Shown here piece after piece: positions 14,948 to 23,604 of a stretch of DNA of 53,304 nt. Within the stretch, counting starts at the first letter, position 1, and the number at the start of each line of letters is the position of its first letter. The stretch lies in assembly GCA_022792555.1 (NCBI GenBank), contig JAAWBF010000007.1:1-53304 (forward strand). The letters run 5' to 3'. The notes under the pieces are model-generated. The model was not told where the DNA came from and did not search any database. It was given only the letters and a program-made list of their open reading frames with translations. Both the position numbers and the translations under genes were made by a program. Source of the DNA: Oscillospiraceae bacterium. GTDB taxonomy: Bacteria; Bacillota; Clostridia; Oscillospirales; Oscillospiraceae.

Positions 14948-17512
14948 CTACCGGCTGTACGGTGTGTTTTCCAGGGGCAGGCTGTGCTGAAAGGTGTGCT
15001 GAAGCGCATTGTAGGCCGACGCGATGGCAGGGGCCGTCGGGATGGTGGCGATCTCCCCCACACCCTTTGCGCCATAGCTCTCCTCACAGCACGGCTTCCC
15101 CAGAAGGACCGTCTCGATTTCAGGGATATCTGTGGCCCGCAGCAGGCCCAGCTTTGCAAAATTGGATTTCACATAGCCCTCTTCCACCTGGAAGCGCTCA
15201 GTCAGGGCATAGCCCATCCCCATCACCACGCCGCCCTCGATCTGTCCCTCCACGTTTAGGGGATTGATGGCCTGTCCGATATCGTGGGCCGCCACAATCC
15301 GTTCCACCTGTCCCGTATCATCCAGTACGGCCAGGTGAGTGGCATAGCCATAGGACACATGGAACTGGGGATCAGAGACCTCAGAATCCAGGGGGTCTGT
15401 CTTAGGTGTATAGATCCCGGTATAGGCTCTGCCCTCCAGGGCGGAGAGATCGTGCCCGGCCAGATCCGCCTTGAGCTGGAGCGCAGCCTGACGGACGGCC
15501 TCGCCGGAGAGGATGGTCTGGCGGGAGCCGGTGGTCGCGCCGGTGTCCAGGGTAACGGCGGTGTCGGGCGGCATGACCTTAATGCCGGCAACCGGACAAT
15601 CCAGGGTCTGCGCCGCGATCTGGGCCATGGTGGTGGCCAGTCCCTGCCCGATGCAGACGGCAGCGGAATACAATACGACCTGTCCATCCTCCAGCCGGAG
15701 GATCGCCCGTCCGGTGTCCTGCATCCCCATGCCGATCCCCGCGTTTTTGATGGCGCAGGCGATGCCAACTGTCTTTCCCGCCTGTATGCCGGCCTCATAG
15801 GTCTCTTTGACGGCCAGCAGGGTCTCCTTGATAGCGGTGTCCGGGGTGCAGATCTGCCCGGTTCCCATATGGTCGCCCGGTTCGAGGGCGTTCTCCCAGC
15901 GGATAGCGAACCGATCCAGCCCCAGCTTCTGGGCCGCCATATCCACGCAGGTCTCCAGGGCAAAGGCCGATTGGGCGACCCCAAACCCCCGGAAAGCCCC
16001 GGAGGGCGGGTTATTGGTATACACGGCACAGCCGTACAGGTCCACATTGGGCATCCGATAGGGGCCGCACATATGGGTCACGGCCCGGCGCATAACGCCG
16101 GCACCCAGGGAGGCATAGGCCCCCGTATCGGCTATGATCTCCCCCCGCAGCGCCGTAAACTGGCCGGACTTGTCTAGGCCAAGGGTCAGAGTGATCGTCA
16201 TTGGGTGGCGCTTGGGGTGGACCCGCAGGCTCTCTTCCCTGGTAAAGGTGAGCTTGACCGGTCTGTGGGTGTAATAGCAGAGCAGAGCAGCGTGGTGCTG
16301 GACGGTGAGGTCCTCTTTCCCGCCAAAGGCCCCTCCGATGCTCTGGGCATGGACCCGAATCTGATCGACAGGGAGGTTGAGAATCCGGGAGAGACATTGG
16401 GCATCGTGGTGAATGTTCTGTGTCCCAACCCGCAGGTTTAAGCGTCCGTCGCTATCGTAATAGGCCAGAGTGCTCTCAGGCTCCATAAATGCATGCTCTG
16501 TATAGGGGGTAGAAAAGGTCTCCCGGAGAACCACCGCAGAGGCTTGCAGCGCTTTGTCCACATCCCCGCGGATAATATGGAGCTCTGCCAGCTGATTGCC
16601 GTCCGTGTGGAGTTTGGGTGCGTCAGGCTCCAGGGCTGCCTGGGGGGTTGTAACCGGGGACAAGACCTCATAGCGAACCTCAATCTGCCGGACCGCCTCC
16701 CGTGCAATCTCCGCGGTATCCGCCGCCACAATGGCTAGCGCATCCCCGATGTAGTGGGTGGTATCCCCTACGGGCACCAGCACCGGCCAGTCCAGGGCCA
16801 GATAGCCGTCGTAGACCCCGCCGGGGATGTCCTCCGCAGTCAGGACACAGCGAACCCCTGCAAGCGCCTTGGCCTTTGTGGTGTCAATTCCTTGGACCAC
16901 CGCGCGGGGGTGCTCCGCTCGGAGTACCGCGCCGTACAGCATCCCCTCCAGGGCCAGATCGTCGCAGTAGGCCGCCCTGCCAAGGACTTTGTCAGCGGCA
17001 TCAAGGCGGATGAACCTTCCACCTACCCTACCGTCCTCCTCCTCGACTGGAAGCTGTCCCCCGTTTCGGAAGTGGGCGGCAGCCAGGAGAATGGCCTGCT
17101 CAATCTTCACATAGCCGGTACAACGGCACAGATTCCCCCGGATTGCCTGCTTGATATCCCTGCGGTCAGGGTCTGGATTCCGGTCTAGCAGGGCCTTGGC
17201 GCTAAGGACCATCCCCGGAATACAATATCCGCATTGCACGGCCCCCGCCTTGCCGAAGGCGTAGGAATAGACCTCCTGCTCTTGTGTAGAGAGCCCCTCA
17301 ACGGTAAGCACCTGCCTTCCCGCCACCTGGGCCAGTGTCTGGCGGCAGGCCGTCTTTTTTACCCCGTCAATCAGCACGGTACAGGCCCCACATACCCCCA
17401 TATCACACCCGTTTTTCACCGAGGTTATCCCGCAGTCCTCTCGCAGGAAGGTCATCAGCTTTTTGTCCTCCATACCGGAAACCGGACTTCCATTTAAGTA
17501 AAATGTCACCAT
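14948..17512 (-). CDS. Xanthine dehydrogenase-family molybdenum hydroxylase, selenium-dependent XDH-like
   Basis: 854-aa protein with the same fused plan: N-terminal [2Fe-2S] domain (C36, C41, C44, then C), second cluster (CGYC and CRCTGY), then molybdopterin domains with QSIGGAFGGKED and the catalytic glutamate in GAKGVGE. The length and fused Fe-S domains fit the family annotated as selenium-dependent xanthine dehydrogenase; that the cofactor carries labile selenium here is inference. The ATG at 17512 is preferred over GTG at 17521, since GAGGGTGG is well placed only for the ATG. It is followed after 55 nt by the second hydroxylase. No separate FAD subunit is in the cluster. Confidence 0.85.
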   Translation of the reverse strand: MVTFYLNGSPVSGMEDKKLMTFLREDCGITSVKNGCDMGVCGACTVLIDGVKKTACRQTLAQVAGRQVLTVEGLSTQEQEVYSYAFGKAGAVQCGYCIPGMVLSAKALLDRNPDPDRRDIKQAIRGNLCRCTGYVKIEQAILLAAAHFRNGGQLPVEEEDGRVGGRFIRLDAADKVLGRAAYCDDLALEGMLYGAVLRAEHPRAVVQGIDTTKAKALAGVRCVLTAEDIPGGVYDGYLALDWPVLVPVGDTTHYIGDALAIVAADTAEIAREAVRQIEVRYEVLSPVTTPQAALEPDAPKLHTDGNQLAELHIIRGDVDKALQASAVVLRETFSTPYTEHAFMEPESTLAYYDSDGRLNLRVGTQNIHHDAQCLSRILNLPVDQIRVHAQSIGGAFGGKEDLTVQHHAALLCYYTHRPVKLTFTREESLRVHPKRHPMTITLTLGLDKSGQFTALRGEIIADTGAYASLGAGVMRRAVTHMCGPYRMPNVDLYGCAVYTNNPPSGAFRGFGVAQSAFALETCVDMAAQKLGLDRFAIRWENALEPGDHMGTGQICTPDTAIKETLLAVKETYEAGIQAGKTVGIACAIKNAGIGMGMQDTGRAILRLEDGQVVLYSAAVCIGQGLATTMAQIAAQTLDCPVAGIKVMPPDTAVTLDTGATTGSRQTILSGEAVRQAALQLKADLAGHDLSALEGRAYTGIYTPKTDPLDSEVSDPQFHVSYGYATHLAVLDDTGQVERIVAAHDIGQAINPLNVEGQIEGGVVMGMGYALTERFQVEEGYVKSNFAKLGLLRATDIPEIETVLLGKPCCEESYGAKGVGEIATIPTAPAIASAYNALQHTFQHSLPLENTPYSR

Positions 17513-17571
17513 ACCGGCCACCCTCTATCTTCCATACTGAGAACCTGTATTCACAAGTTCTAATTCCTACG

Positions 17572-17591
17572 CCTCCCGTCCGCAAGGGAGG
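17572..17591. repeat. GC-rich intergenic hairpin (CCTCCC/GGGAGG)
   Basis: A 6-bp stem with an 8-nt loop lies just downstream of the crotonase gene, in the 90-bp gap before the XDH-like gene. It is the third member of the CCTCCC...GGGAGG hairpins in this cluster. It may be a transcript-processing or partial termination site. Confidence 0.4.
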
Positions 17592-17602
17592 ATGGGTTCG
17601 CG

Positions 17603-18415
17603 TTAGAGGCTGGCTTTGCCCACAAAGTAATCGTCCCGCCACTGGAAGGCCGCCTTCATGCCGTCCCGGTCCGCGATCTCAAAGAACTTATCGGACTCCG
17701 GGGTGTGCTGGACCTTGACTGCCGCAAAGGCCTCCTCGCTCATATACATGGCCTCCCGCATCCCGGCCAGCTCATAGATCTTGTTGATCGTCTTTTTGCA
17801 GCCCTGGAGGGCGGGAGTGGGAATTTTGACCAACTTGGCGGCCAGTGCTTTTACAGTCTCCTCCAGCTGATCTGTTGGAACGGCCTCGTTGACCAAGCCA
17901 ATCCGGACCGCGTCCTGGGCGGAGATCCGGTCACCGCTCATCAGGAGCATTTTGGCGTGCTTCATCAGCATGGTATAGGGCATAATCAGCAGGGAGGGGT
18001 GGGTGTTGAACTGGATCTCCGGCACTGAGAAGAGGGCATCCTCTGAGCAGACGGCCAAATCGCAGCTCATGAGCAGATCGCAGGCGCCACCGAAGCAGTA
18101 GCCGTGGACCTGGGCGATCATCGGCTTACGGTTCTCCCATGCGCTGTACATCATCAAATTGCTGTCCACCGCCTCTTTGCGCCACTCCTTAATGGTGGTA
18201 TAGGGCTTGTCGCTGGGAGTGACATCGTAGCCAGATCCAAAGCACCGGCCAGCTCCCTTGAGCACGATGACATTGACATTGTCGTCCTGATCCAGGTCCC
18301 GGAGAGCCTGGGTCAGCTCGGCCACCAGCTCATGGTTAAAGGCATTCAGCTTTCCAGGGCGGTTCAGGGTGACAGTGGCGATGCGTTTTTCTATCTCAAC
18401 CAAAATCGTATTCAT
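17603..18415 (-). CDS. Enoyl-CoA hydratase/isomerase (crotonase) family protein
   Basis: 270-aa crotonase-fold protein. The oxyanion-hole segments are GRCFGSGYD and HGYCFGGACDL. Relative to mitochondrial crotonase, the first catalytic glutamate (GGGCEL) is Asp here (GGACDL), while the second (PEI) is kept (VPEIQF), so hydratase activity is not assured and another crotonase-type reaction is possible. It lies 19 nt after the acyl-CoA synthetase gene, implying a CoA-thioester substrate from that enzyme. The product of the pair is not known. Confidence 0.85.
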   Translation of the reverse strand: MNTILVEIEKRIATVTLNRPGKLNAFNHELVAELTQALRDLDQDDNVNVIVLKGAGRCFGSGYDVTPSDKPYTTIKEWRKEAVDSNLMMYSAWENRKPMIAQVHGYCFGGACDLLMSCDLAVCSEDALFSVPEIQFNTHPSLLIMPYTMLMKHAKMLLMSGDRISAQDAVRIGLVNEAVPTDQLEETVKALAAKLVKIPTPALQGCKKTINKIYELAGMREAMYMSEEAFAAVKVQHTPESDKFFEIADRDGMKAAFQWRDDYFVGKASL

Positions 18416-18434
18416 TGTTATAGTCTCCTAATCT

Positions 18435-20552
18435 TTATTGTTTTTTGACAGCCAGCGCGTCTACGGCGCGCACACCCTTCCCAGCTTCCAGAACAAGGAC
18501 TGGGTTGATATCCATTTCTCCAATGGTCCCGGCGTTATCCACCGCCAACTGACTGAACTTTACAATGGTATCTGCCAGCGCGTCGAGGTCCGCCTTTGCC
18601 CGGCCGCGGGCCCCCTCCAAAACCGGTTTTCCCTTCAGGGAGCCGATCATCTCGTAAGCGGCCTCCCTGCTCACCGGTGCCAGCCGCAGGGCCACATCCT
18701 GAAATATCTCAACAAAGATGCCGCCCAGGCCCACCATGACGCTAGGGCCGAAGTTGGCGTCGTTTTTCATACCCAAGATGATCTCGGTGCCCCCGGTCAC
18801 CATCTCCTGGATGGAGATCCCACGGATCAAGGCATTGGGATCGTAAGCCTTTGCATTTGCAAGCAGTTCCTCATAGACAGTCTGGACCTGCTCTGAACTG
18901 GAGACATTCAGCCGCACCACCCCGGCCTCGGTCTTGTGCCGGATGTCGGGAGAGTCTATCTTCATGACCACCGGGTAGCCGATGGCCTCTGCCGACGAGA
19001 CCGCCTCCTCGACGCTCTGGACTAGGGCCTCTTTCGCGACTGGGATGTCGTAGGCACGCAGTAGGGCCTTACTCTCCCCCTCGCTCAGGACACCGCTGTC
19101 GGGGAACTCAGCCAACAGCTTGGGCTGCCGGGGCTGTGTGGTCTGCGCCCAGACGGCCCCACGGCGGAACTTGGCATACTCCATTAGAAGGGCCACCGCC
19201 CGCATGGTCTCCTGCATCCCCTGCAAGAGGGGGACACAAGCCGCATCTAAAATTCGCTTCATGGATGGATGGAGACCGCCGGAGAGGGGGGAGTATACCG
19301 CCAGCGGTTTGTCCAGCTTGAGCTCGGCCACCGTTTTGACGATATCCCAGTAAATGTAATCCTGCTCCTCCAGCAGGGCCTGCTCGCACTCCTGGCAGAC
19401 TAAAATCATGCCTACTGCGGGGTCCTGAGCCATGATCTCAATGCACCGCCGGTAGGCCGGGGGGTCAAACAGGGCGATAGACACATCCAGAGGATTGTGG
19501 GGGGTGCTGAACACGGGGAGGACCTCGGCCAGCGCCGAGCGGGTCTCCTCGTTGATCTCGGCCAGGGCCACATGTTCATCGCTGGCATTGTCGCTGGACA
19601 GACTCAGCAGCCCGCCGGAAATAGCGGTGATCCCGATGGCCTGGGTGGTGGGCAGCTTGTCCTTGCACATCACCAGCAGGGCGCAGGTCTCCAGGAGTTC
19701 ATCAATACTTTTGACGGTCAGTACACCGCAGGTCTTAAAGTAGGCCTCCGTCACCGCTGACGAGCTGGCCAGAGCGCCGGAGTGGGCCGCCGCGGTTTTC
19801 TTGCCAGTCTCAGACCGGCCCACTTGCAGGGCTATAATAGGCTTGTTTTTAGACAGGGCATAATGGGCCGCCGCACGGAACCCGGCGGGCTCACGGATGG
19901 TCTCCAGGAAACAGGCGATGACCTCGGTCTGGGGGTCGTCTGCCAGATAGCGGATGTACTCGGCCACCGGGGTCCCCGCCTCGTTGCCGCAGGAGATGAC
20001 CTTGCTGTACCCCAGGTCCCGGCCCGCATTGGAGAGCACGATGCTTACCGCACCGGAGTGGGCGACTACTCCCACCGGGCCCGGTCGGTTCTCCAGCTTG
20101 TAGGGATCGCCCCAGAGGTAGACCCCCTGCTCGGTATTGTAAAGGCCAATGCAGTTGGGGCCGCAGGATGTGATATCGTACTCTTTGAGCTTCTGCGCTA
20201 CCACTGCCTGGAGGGCCTTGCCCTCTGCGCCCACCTCGGAAAAGCCGCTGGCGAACATCACCACCGCGTGAACCCCTTTGTCCCGAACCTCGGCCAGCGC
20301 ATCTGGAATCAACGTACTTCTCAGCGCAATCACACAGCAGTCCACCGGGCCGGGAATATCGGCCAGCGTTTGATAGCACTTCACACCGCAGATGGATTCC
20401 TGCTTCAAGCTCACGGGATAAATCGCGCCCTGGAATTGGGTGGATTTGATCAAATTCTGTAGTACCCTTCCACCGATGTTGAATTCAGAGCACCCTAAAA
20501 TGGCAACTGATTTCGGCTGAATCAGCCGATCCAACTTTTCCTTTCCCGTCAT
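18435..20552 (-). CDS. Acyl-CoA synthetase (NDP-forming), fused alpha-beta type
   Basis: 705-aa member of the acetate-CoA ligase (ADP-forming) / acyl-CoA synthetase superfamily. Residues about 8-100 are the CoA-binding Rossmann domain, followed by succinyl-CoA-ligase-like domains with the phosphohistidine candidate H257 (AAHSGAL), then a C-terminal ATP-grasp domain (about 480-700). Such enzymes interconvert acyl-CoA with acid plus ATP. The start has GAGGGGG upstream. It is the first gene of the minus-strand cluster, behind a consensus promoter, and likely operates with the crotonase. Confidence 0.9.
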   Translation of the reverse strand: MTGKEKLDRLIQPKSVAILGCSEFNIGGRVLQNLIKSTQFQGAIYPVSLKQESICGVKCYQTLADIPGPVDCCVIALRSTLIPDALAEVRDKGVHAVVMFASGFSEVGAEGKALQAVVAQKLKEYDITSCGPNCIGLYNTEQGVYLWGDPYKLENRPGPVGVVAHSGAVSIVLSNAGRDLGYSKVISCGNEAGTPVAEYIRYLADDPQTEVIACFLETIREPAGFRAAAHYALSKNKPIIALQVGRSETGKKTAAAHSGALASSSAVTEAYFKTCGVLTVKSIDELLETCALLVMCKDKLPTTQAIGITAISGGLLSLSSDNASDEHVALAEINEETRSALAEVLPVFSTPHNPLDVSIALFDPPAYRRCIEIMAQDPAVGMILVCQECEQALLEEQDYIYWDIVKTVAELKLDKPLAVYSPLSGGLHPSMKRILDAACVPLLQGMQETMRAVALLMEYAKFRRGAVWAQTTQPRQPKLLAEFPDSGVLSEGESKALLRAYDIPVAKEALVQSVEEAVSSAEAIGYPVVMKIDSPDIRHKTEAGVVRLNVSSSEQVQTVYEELLANAKAYDPNALIRGISIQEMVTGGTEIILGMKNDANFGPSVMVGLGGIFVEIFQDVALRLAPVSREAAYEMIGSLKGKPVLEGARGRAKADLDALADTIVKFSQLAVDNAGTIGEMDINPVLVLEAGKGVRAVDALAVKKQ

Positions 20553-20639
20553 TACACAACCCCCTCATTTTCTTTTTATCCACTCAAAAAGGACAGAATT
20601 CGGACATAACTACAACTTTTTCTTCTCTTTATGGGCTTT

Positions 20640-20668
20640 ATTATAGGAAAATTGACGATCGATGTCAA
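20640..20668 (-). promoter_or_regulatory. Consensus sigma-A promoter of the redox cluster
   Basis: On the minus strand TTGACA (20663-20668) and TATAAT (20640-20645) are separated by exactly 17 bp, a perfect housekeeping consensus, about 90 bp upstream of the acyl-CoA synthetase start. A small CACAACC-GAA-GGTTGTG hairpin (20688-20704) lies upstream of the -35 and could be an operator. A promoter this strong suggests control by repression or downstream processing. Confidence 0.85.
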
Positions 20669-20788
20669 ACAACCCTTTCTATGAAGCCACAACCGAAGGT
20701 TGTGCCCTTCCTTCCTCACAACCACCGGAGCTGCAAAAAAAACCGCCCCGATGGGCAATGTCATTAAGTTAAAGTTTTCGCGCCCACG

Positions 20789-20837
20789 AAAAAAGGCCCA
20801 CCACCTTTCCAAAAAACAAAGGTGGTGGGTATTTTTT
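20789..20837. terminator. Strong bidirectional terminator
   Basis: CCCACCACCTTT (20797-20808) and AAAGGTGGTGGG (20818-20829) form a 12-bp stem with A6 on the left and T6 on the right, giving a T-run on either strand. It ends the surface-protein gene reading leftwards and shields the redox cluster promoter. Confidence 0.9.
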
Positions 20838-20876
20838 GCAGGTCACACGTTATCGGCTAGTGAAAGCTGTTTGGAT

Positions 20877-23192
20877 TTACTGCCCCATAGCCCGGTACAG
20901 AAAAGTGACAATCTGCCCACGGGTGCAGGTAGCGGCAGGGGAAAAGTTACCGCCGCCGGTACCGCTGGTGATCTTCTGCTCCACTGCCCAAGCCACGGCT
21001 TGTGCATAGTCAGCATTGACAGAAACATCGGTGAAGTTGGACTTACCAGCGGGCACGGGACTTCCCGCTGCTTTCCACATGTATTCCACGGTCATGGCGC
21101 GGGTACAGTCGGTGTTTGCACCGAAGGTGGAGCCAGATACAAGGCCCCTCTCTGCGGCCCATAGCGCCGCTTTGTAGTAAAAGTCGGTGGTCTTGATATC
21201 GGTAAAAGTGTTCTCATTGGTCGGTTCCGGAGAGCCGTTAGCACGCCACAGGAAAGTCAAAATCTGCGCGTTAGTGCAAGTTGCATTAGGGGAGAACATG
21301 GTCTTGCTGGTGCCGACGGTGATATTCTTCTCCACGGCCCATTTGATCGGCTTTGCATAATAGGCATCAGCGGGCACATCGTCAAAACTGACTGTCGTTT
21401 CTGCTGGAAGTTCTGTCCCGCCCTGGTTGGTCTTGCCGTTGTCCTGACCGGGTTCAGGCATTTCCTGTGCTGTACTCATAAAAGTACCCCCTGCCCGGTG
21501 AGTTTGGGAAAGGAAATAAACCGAGGCATCGAAATAGCGGGCATCATAAATGCCGCCATTACCCGGACGGCTCCAAGTGGGATCCAGGAGGATCCATCTT
21601 CCGTCTACATAAGCGGCATTCCATGCGTGGCGGTCGTTGGAGGCCCATCCATGCACGCAGACGGCGGGAATACCAGCGGCCTGGAGCAAGGCTCTGGTCA
21701 GGTTGGCAAAGCCGCCGCATACCGCCTTCCCGCTAACCAATACTTCGTCCGCTGCTGTAGTGGTTGTGGTGGAATTGCCCCGGAAATAGGCGTAGTCATA
21801 GGCGATATTCTTGGCGACCCACTGGTTGATGGCGCTGGCCTTGTCATAATCACGGCTCAGCCCTGCGGTGATCTCCTCTGCCTTGGCGGTAATGGCATCG
21901 CTCCGGGCAGTGAGATAACTCCTTGGATCGCCCAAGCCGTCAATAGACGATTGATTGGACGCTACCGCTGCCGCATAATCAGTGCTGGGGATATTCTTGA
22001 TCTCTTGCAGGCTGGGCACACTCCCAATATAGCTCCCAAATTGGTGGGCATTCAGTCCCTTTAGTTCCTCCACCGCTCTGCCCTTGCTTGGGAACGTGAT
22101 ACTCGTGAGGGATTCACAGCCATCGACCAAGCCCCCACCAAGATAATCCATTCCATCCGGGAGAGTAAGGGACAGGATGTTGGTAGCACGGAATGCGGCT
22201 CCGCCTAATGACTTTAAGCCCGCAGGCAGATAAATCGTGCCGGTCAAGCTGGAGTATTCAAAGGCACGTTCACCGATCTCAACAATAGACGAAGGGAAAT
22301 TGATGTTCTTGAGCAAGACACAGTTCCCGAAAGCCTGTGGGCCAAGATATTCCAGACCTGCGGGCAGGATAATTTGACTGAGGGAGGAACAGCGCTGGAA
22401 CGCCTGCTCTTCTATGCGGGTAACCCCTGCGGGCAGGGTGATCTGCGTGATAAAACGCTGTTCCTCAAATGCATGCCTGCCAATAACAGTAACCCCGGCA
22501 GGAACCGTAACAGCGGTGGAAGAACCAGTATATTCCACCAAGACCCCATTCTCAATGACAAAGTCAGAGGACATAGAGCCAGGGTTTTCACTGGAACCAG
22601 TGTCGGGTGTAGTCATTCCCCCTGCGGTACTGGCATAGTGGAAAGGCGTGTTAAAAAAGTAGTTCTCAATTTCCGCCGTCGAAAGGGTATGCCCGTTCCA
22701 AGATACTTGAGAAAGTTTTTGACCGTATCCAAAGGCCCCGTCGCCAAGGCTGTTCAGGCTTGAGGGCAGGGTGACATGGGAAAGGTAGCTGCCCTCAAAA
22801 GCAGTTTCTCCGATGCTCACCAGTCCTTCAGGAAAATTGATCTGTGTGACATGGGCCTCTTCAAAAGCCCGATCACCAATCACTTGCAGGGTGGAGGGCA
22901 GCGTGACCTTTACCGAGGAAACCAAATCTCCCAGAAAGTAGAACGCCTCGTCATCAATCTTCACACAACCTTCTGGAATAACCACAGACGATACAAAAGA
23001 GCGATTGACCGCAAAGGCGCCTGTGGCGATTTCAGTTACGCCGTCTGGAATCCTTACGTCCCCTCCGCTGCCGTTGTATTTCACTAAAACCCCATTCTCA
23101 ATGACAAACTCACTGTCAGCGGCAAGGGCCGGGGCGCATAGGCCCAAGCACAGGGCCAGAGCCAGCAACAGGGATGTAATTTTCCTCTTCAT
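20877..23192 (-). CDS. Secreted surface protein: BspA-type LRR, transglutaminase-like domain, three SLH domains
   Basis: 771-aa exported protein. Order: signal peptide (about 1-24, ending ALA), two leucine-rich (BspA/LRR_5) blocks that each open with FVIENGVLV (about 28-180 and 210-370), a transglutaminase/protease-like domain (about 450-570), a linker, and three S-layer homology domains (about 604-660, 661-717, 718-771). The transglutaminase triad appears intact: Cys in KAVCGGF, His in DRHAW and Asp in LLDPTW. SLH domains should bind secondary cell-wall polymers and hold it on the surface, so it could crosslink or cleave surface proteins or bind host or neighbour proteins. The start is the ATG at the signal peptide; in-frame codons continue upstream without a ribosome site. 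Confidence 0.9.
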   Translation of the reverse strand: MKRKITSLLLALALCLGLCAPALAADSEFVIENGVLVKYNGSGGDVRIPDGVTEIATGAFAVNRSFVSSVVIPEGCVKIDDEAFYFLGDLVSSVKVTLPSTLQVIGDRAFEEAHVTQINFPEGLVSIGETAFEGSYLSHVTLPSSLNSLGDGAFGYGQKLSQVSWNGHTLSTAEIENYFFNTPFHYASTAGGMTTPDTGSSENPGSMSSDFVIENGVLVEYTGSSTAVTVPAGVTVIGRHAFEEQRFITQITLPAGVTRIEEQAFQRCSSLSQIILPAGLEYLGPQAFGNCVLLKNINFPSSIVEIGERAFEYSSLTGTIYLPAGLKSLGGAAFRATNILSLTLPDGMDYLGGGLVDGCESLTSITFPSKGRAVEELKGLNAHQFGSYIGSVPSLQEIKNIPSTDYAAAVASNQSSIDGLGDPRSYLTARSDAITAKAEEITAGLSRDYDKASAINQWVAKNIAYDYAYFRGNSTTTTTAADEVLVSGKAVCGGFANLTRALLQAAGIPAVCVHGWASNDRHAWNAAYVDGRWILLDPTWSRPGNGGIYDARYFDASVYFLSQTHRAGGTFMSTAQEMPEPGQDNGKTNQGGTELPAETTVSFDDVPADAYYAKPIKWAVEKNITVGTSKTMFSPNATCTNAQILTFLWRANGSPEPTNENTFTDIKTTDFYYKAALWAAERGLVSGSTFGANTDCTRAMTVEYMWKAAGSPVPAGKSNFTDVSVNADYAQAVAWAVEQKITSGTGGGNFSPAATCTRGQIVTFLYRAMGQ

Positions 23193-23604
23193 ATGTTTCC
23201 TTCCTCTCAATTTTAATTTCCAACAAAAGTCCCGAAGGGCAGGGGACGTGCCCCCGTCCGGGGCTTTTGCTGGAAACACAATAGGCGGGACCGAGTTTTT
23301 ATCCTCAGCCCCGCCCTGATAAATCACGCAACGCACACTATCTCCCCAATCCAGCCTTGAAAATCCGCACCGGTTTGAACATAATAGTCCCGTGGTGTAG
23401 TCAAGACTACTGTGCTGAGTACTCACTCGTACAGGGCCGCAAGGTGTTTACACCACCTTGCGGCCTGCCGCTGTTGTGTCTCTAAGGATGATTTTAACCG
23501 ATAGCGGCAAAAATTGCAAGGCATTTTCCCCGAAATTTGGAGAAAACAGATATTCCCGCCTTTTTGCTGTCGTGTCCCAGACTTGTTGATTTTATATTAT
23601 ATGC
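23193..23604. other. Non-coding leader/intergenic stretch with several hairpins
   Basis: 412 bp between the surface protein and the DUF4303-like gene. GGCCGCAAGGTG/CACCTTGCGGCC forms a 12-bp hairpin near 23434-23465, a probable end of the upstream DUF4303-like transcript, though without a T-run. Closer to the surface-protein gene lie GCCCCGGACGGGGGC-type and GTCCC...GGGAC stems (about 23236-23270). I cannot assign a riboswitch class and see no convincing promoter. Confidence 0.4.

Noticed and set aside
14893-15159. N-terminal extension of the aldehyde oxidoreductase-like protein by 89 codons
   Set aside because: It overlaps the preceding hydroxylase gene out of frame, and a full AAAGGAGG sits before the ATG at 14892.
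20576-20812. 78-codon minus-strand frame over the redox cluster promoter
   Set aside because: It spans a strong terminator and a consensus promoter, and the translation has no recognisable features.
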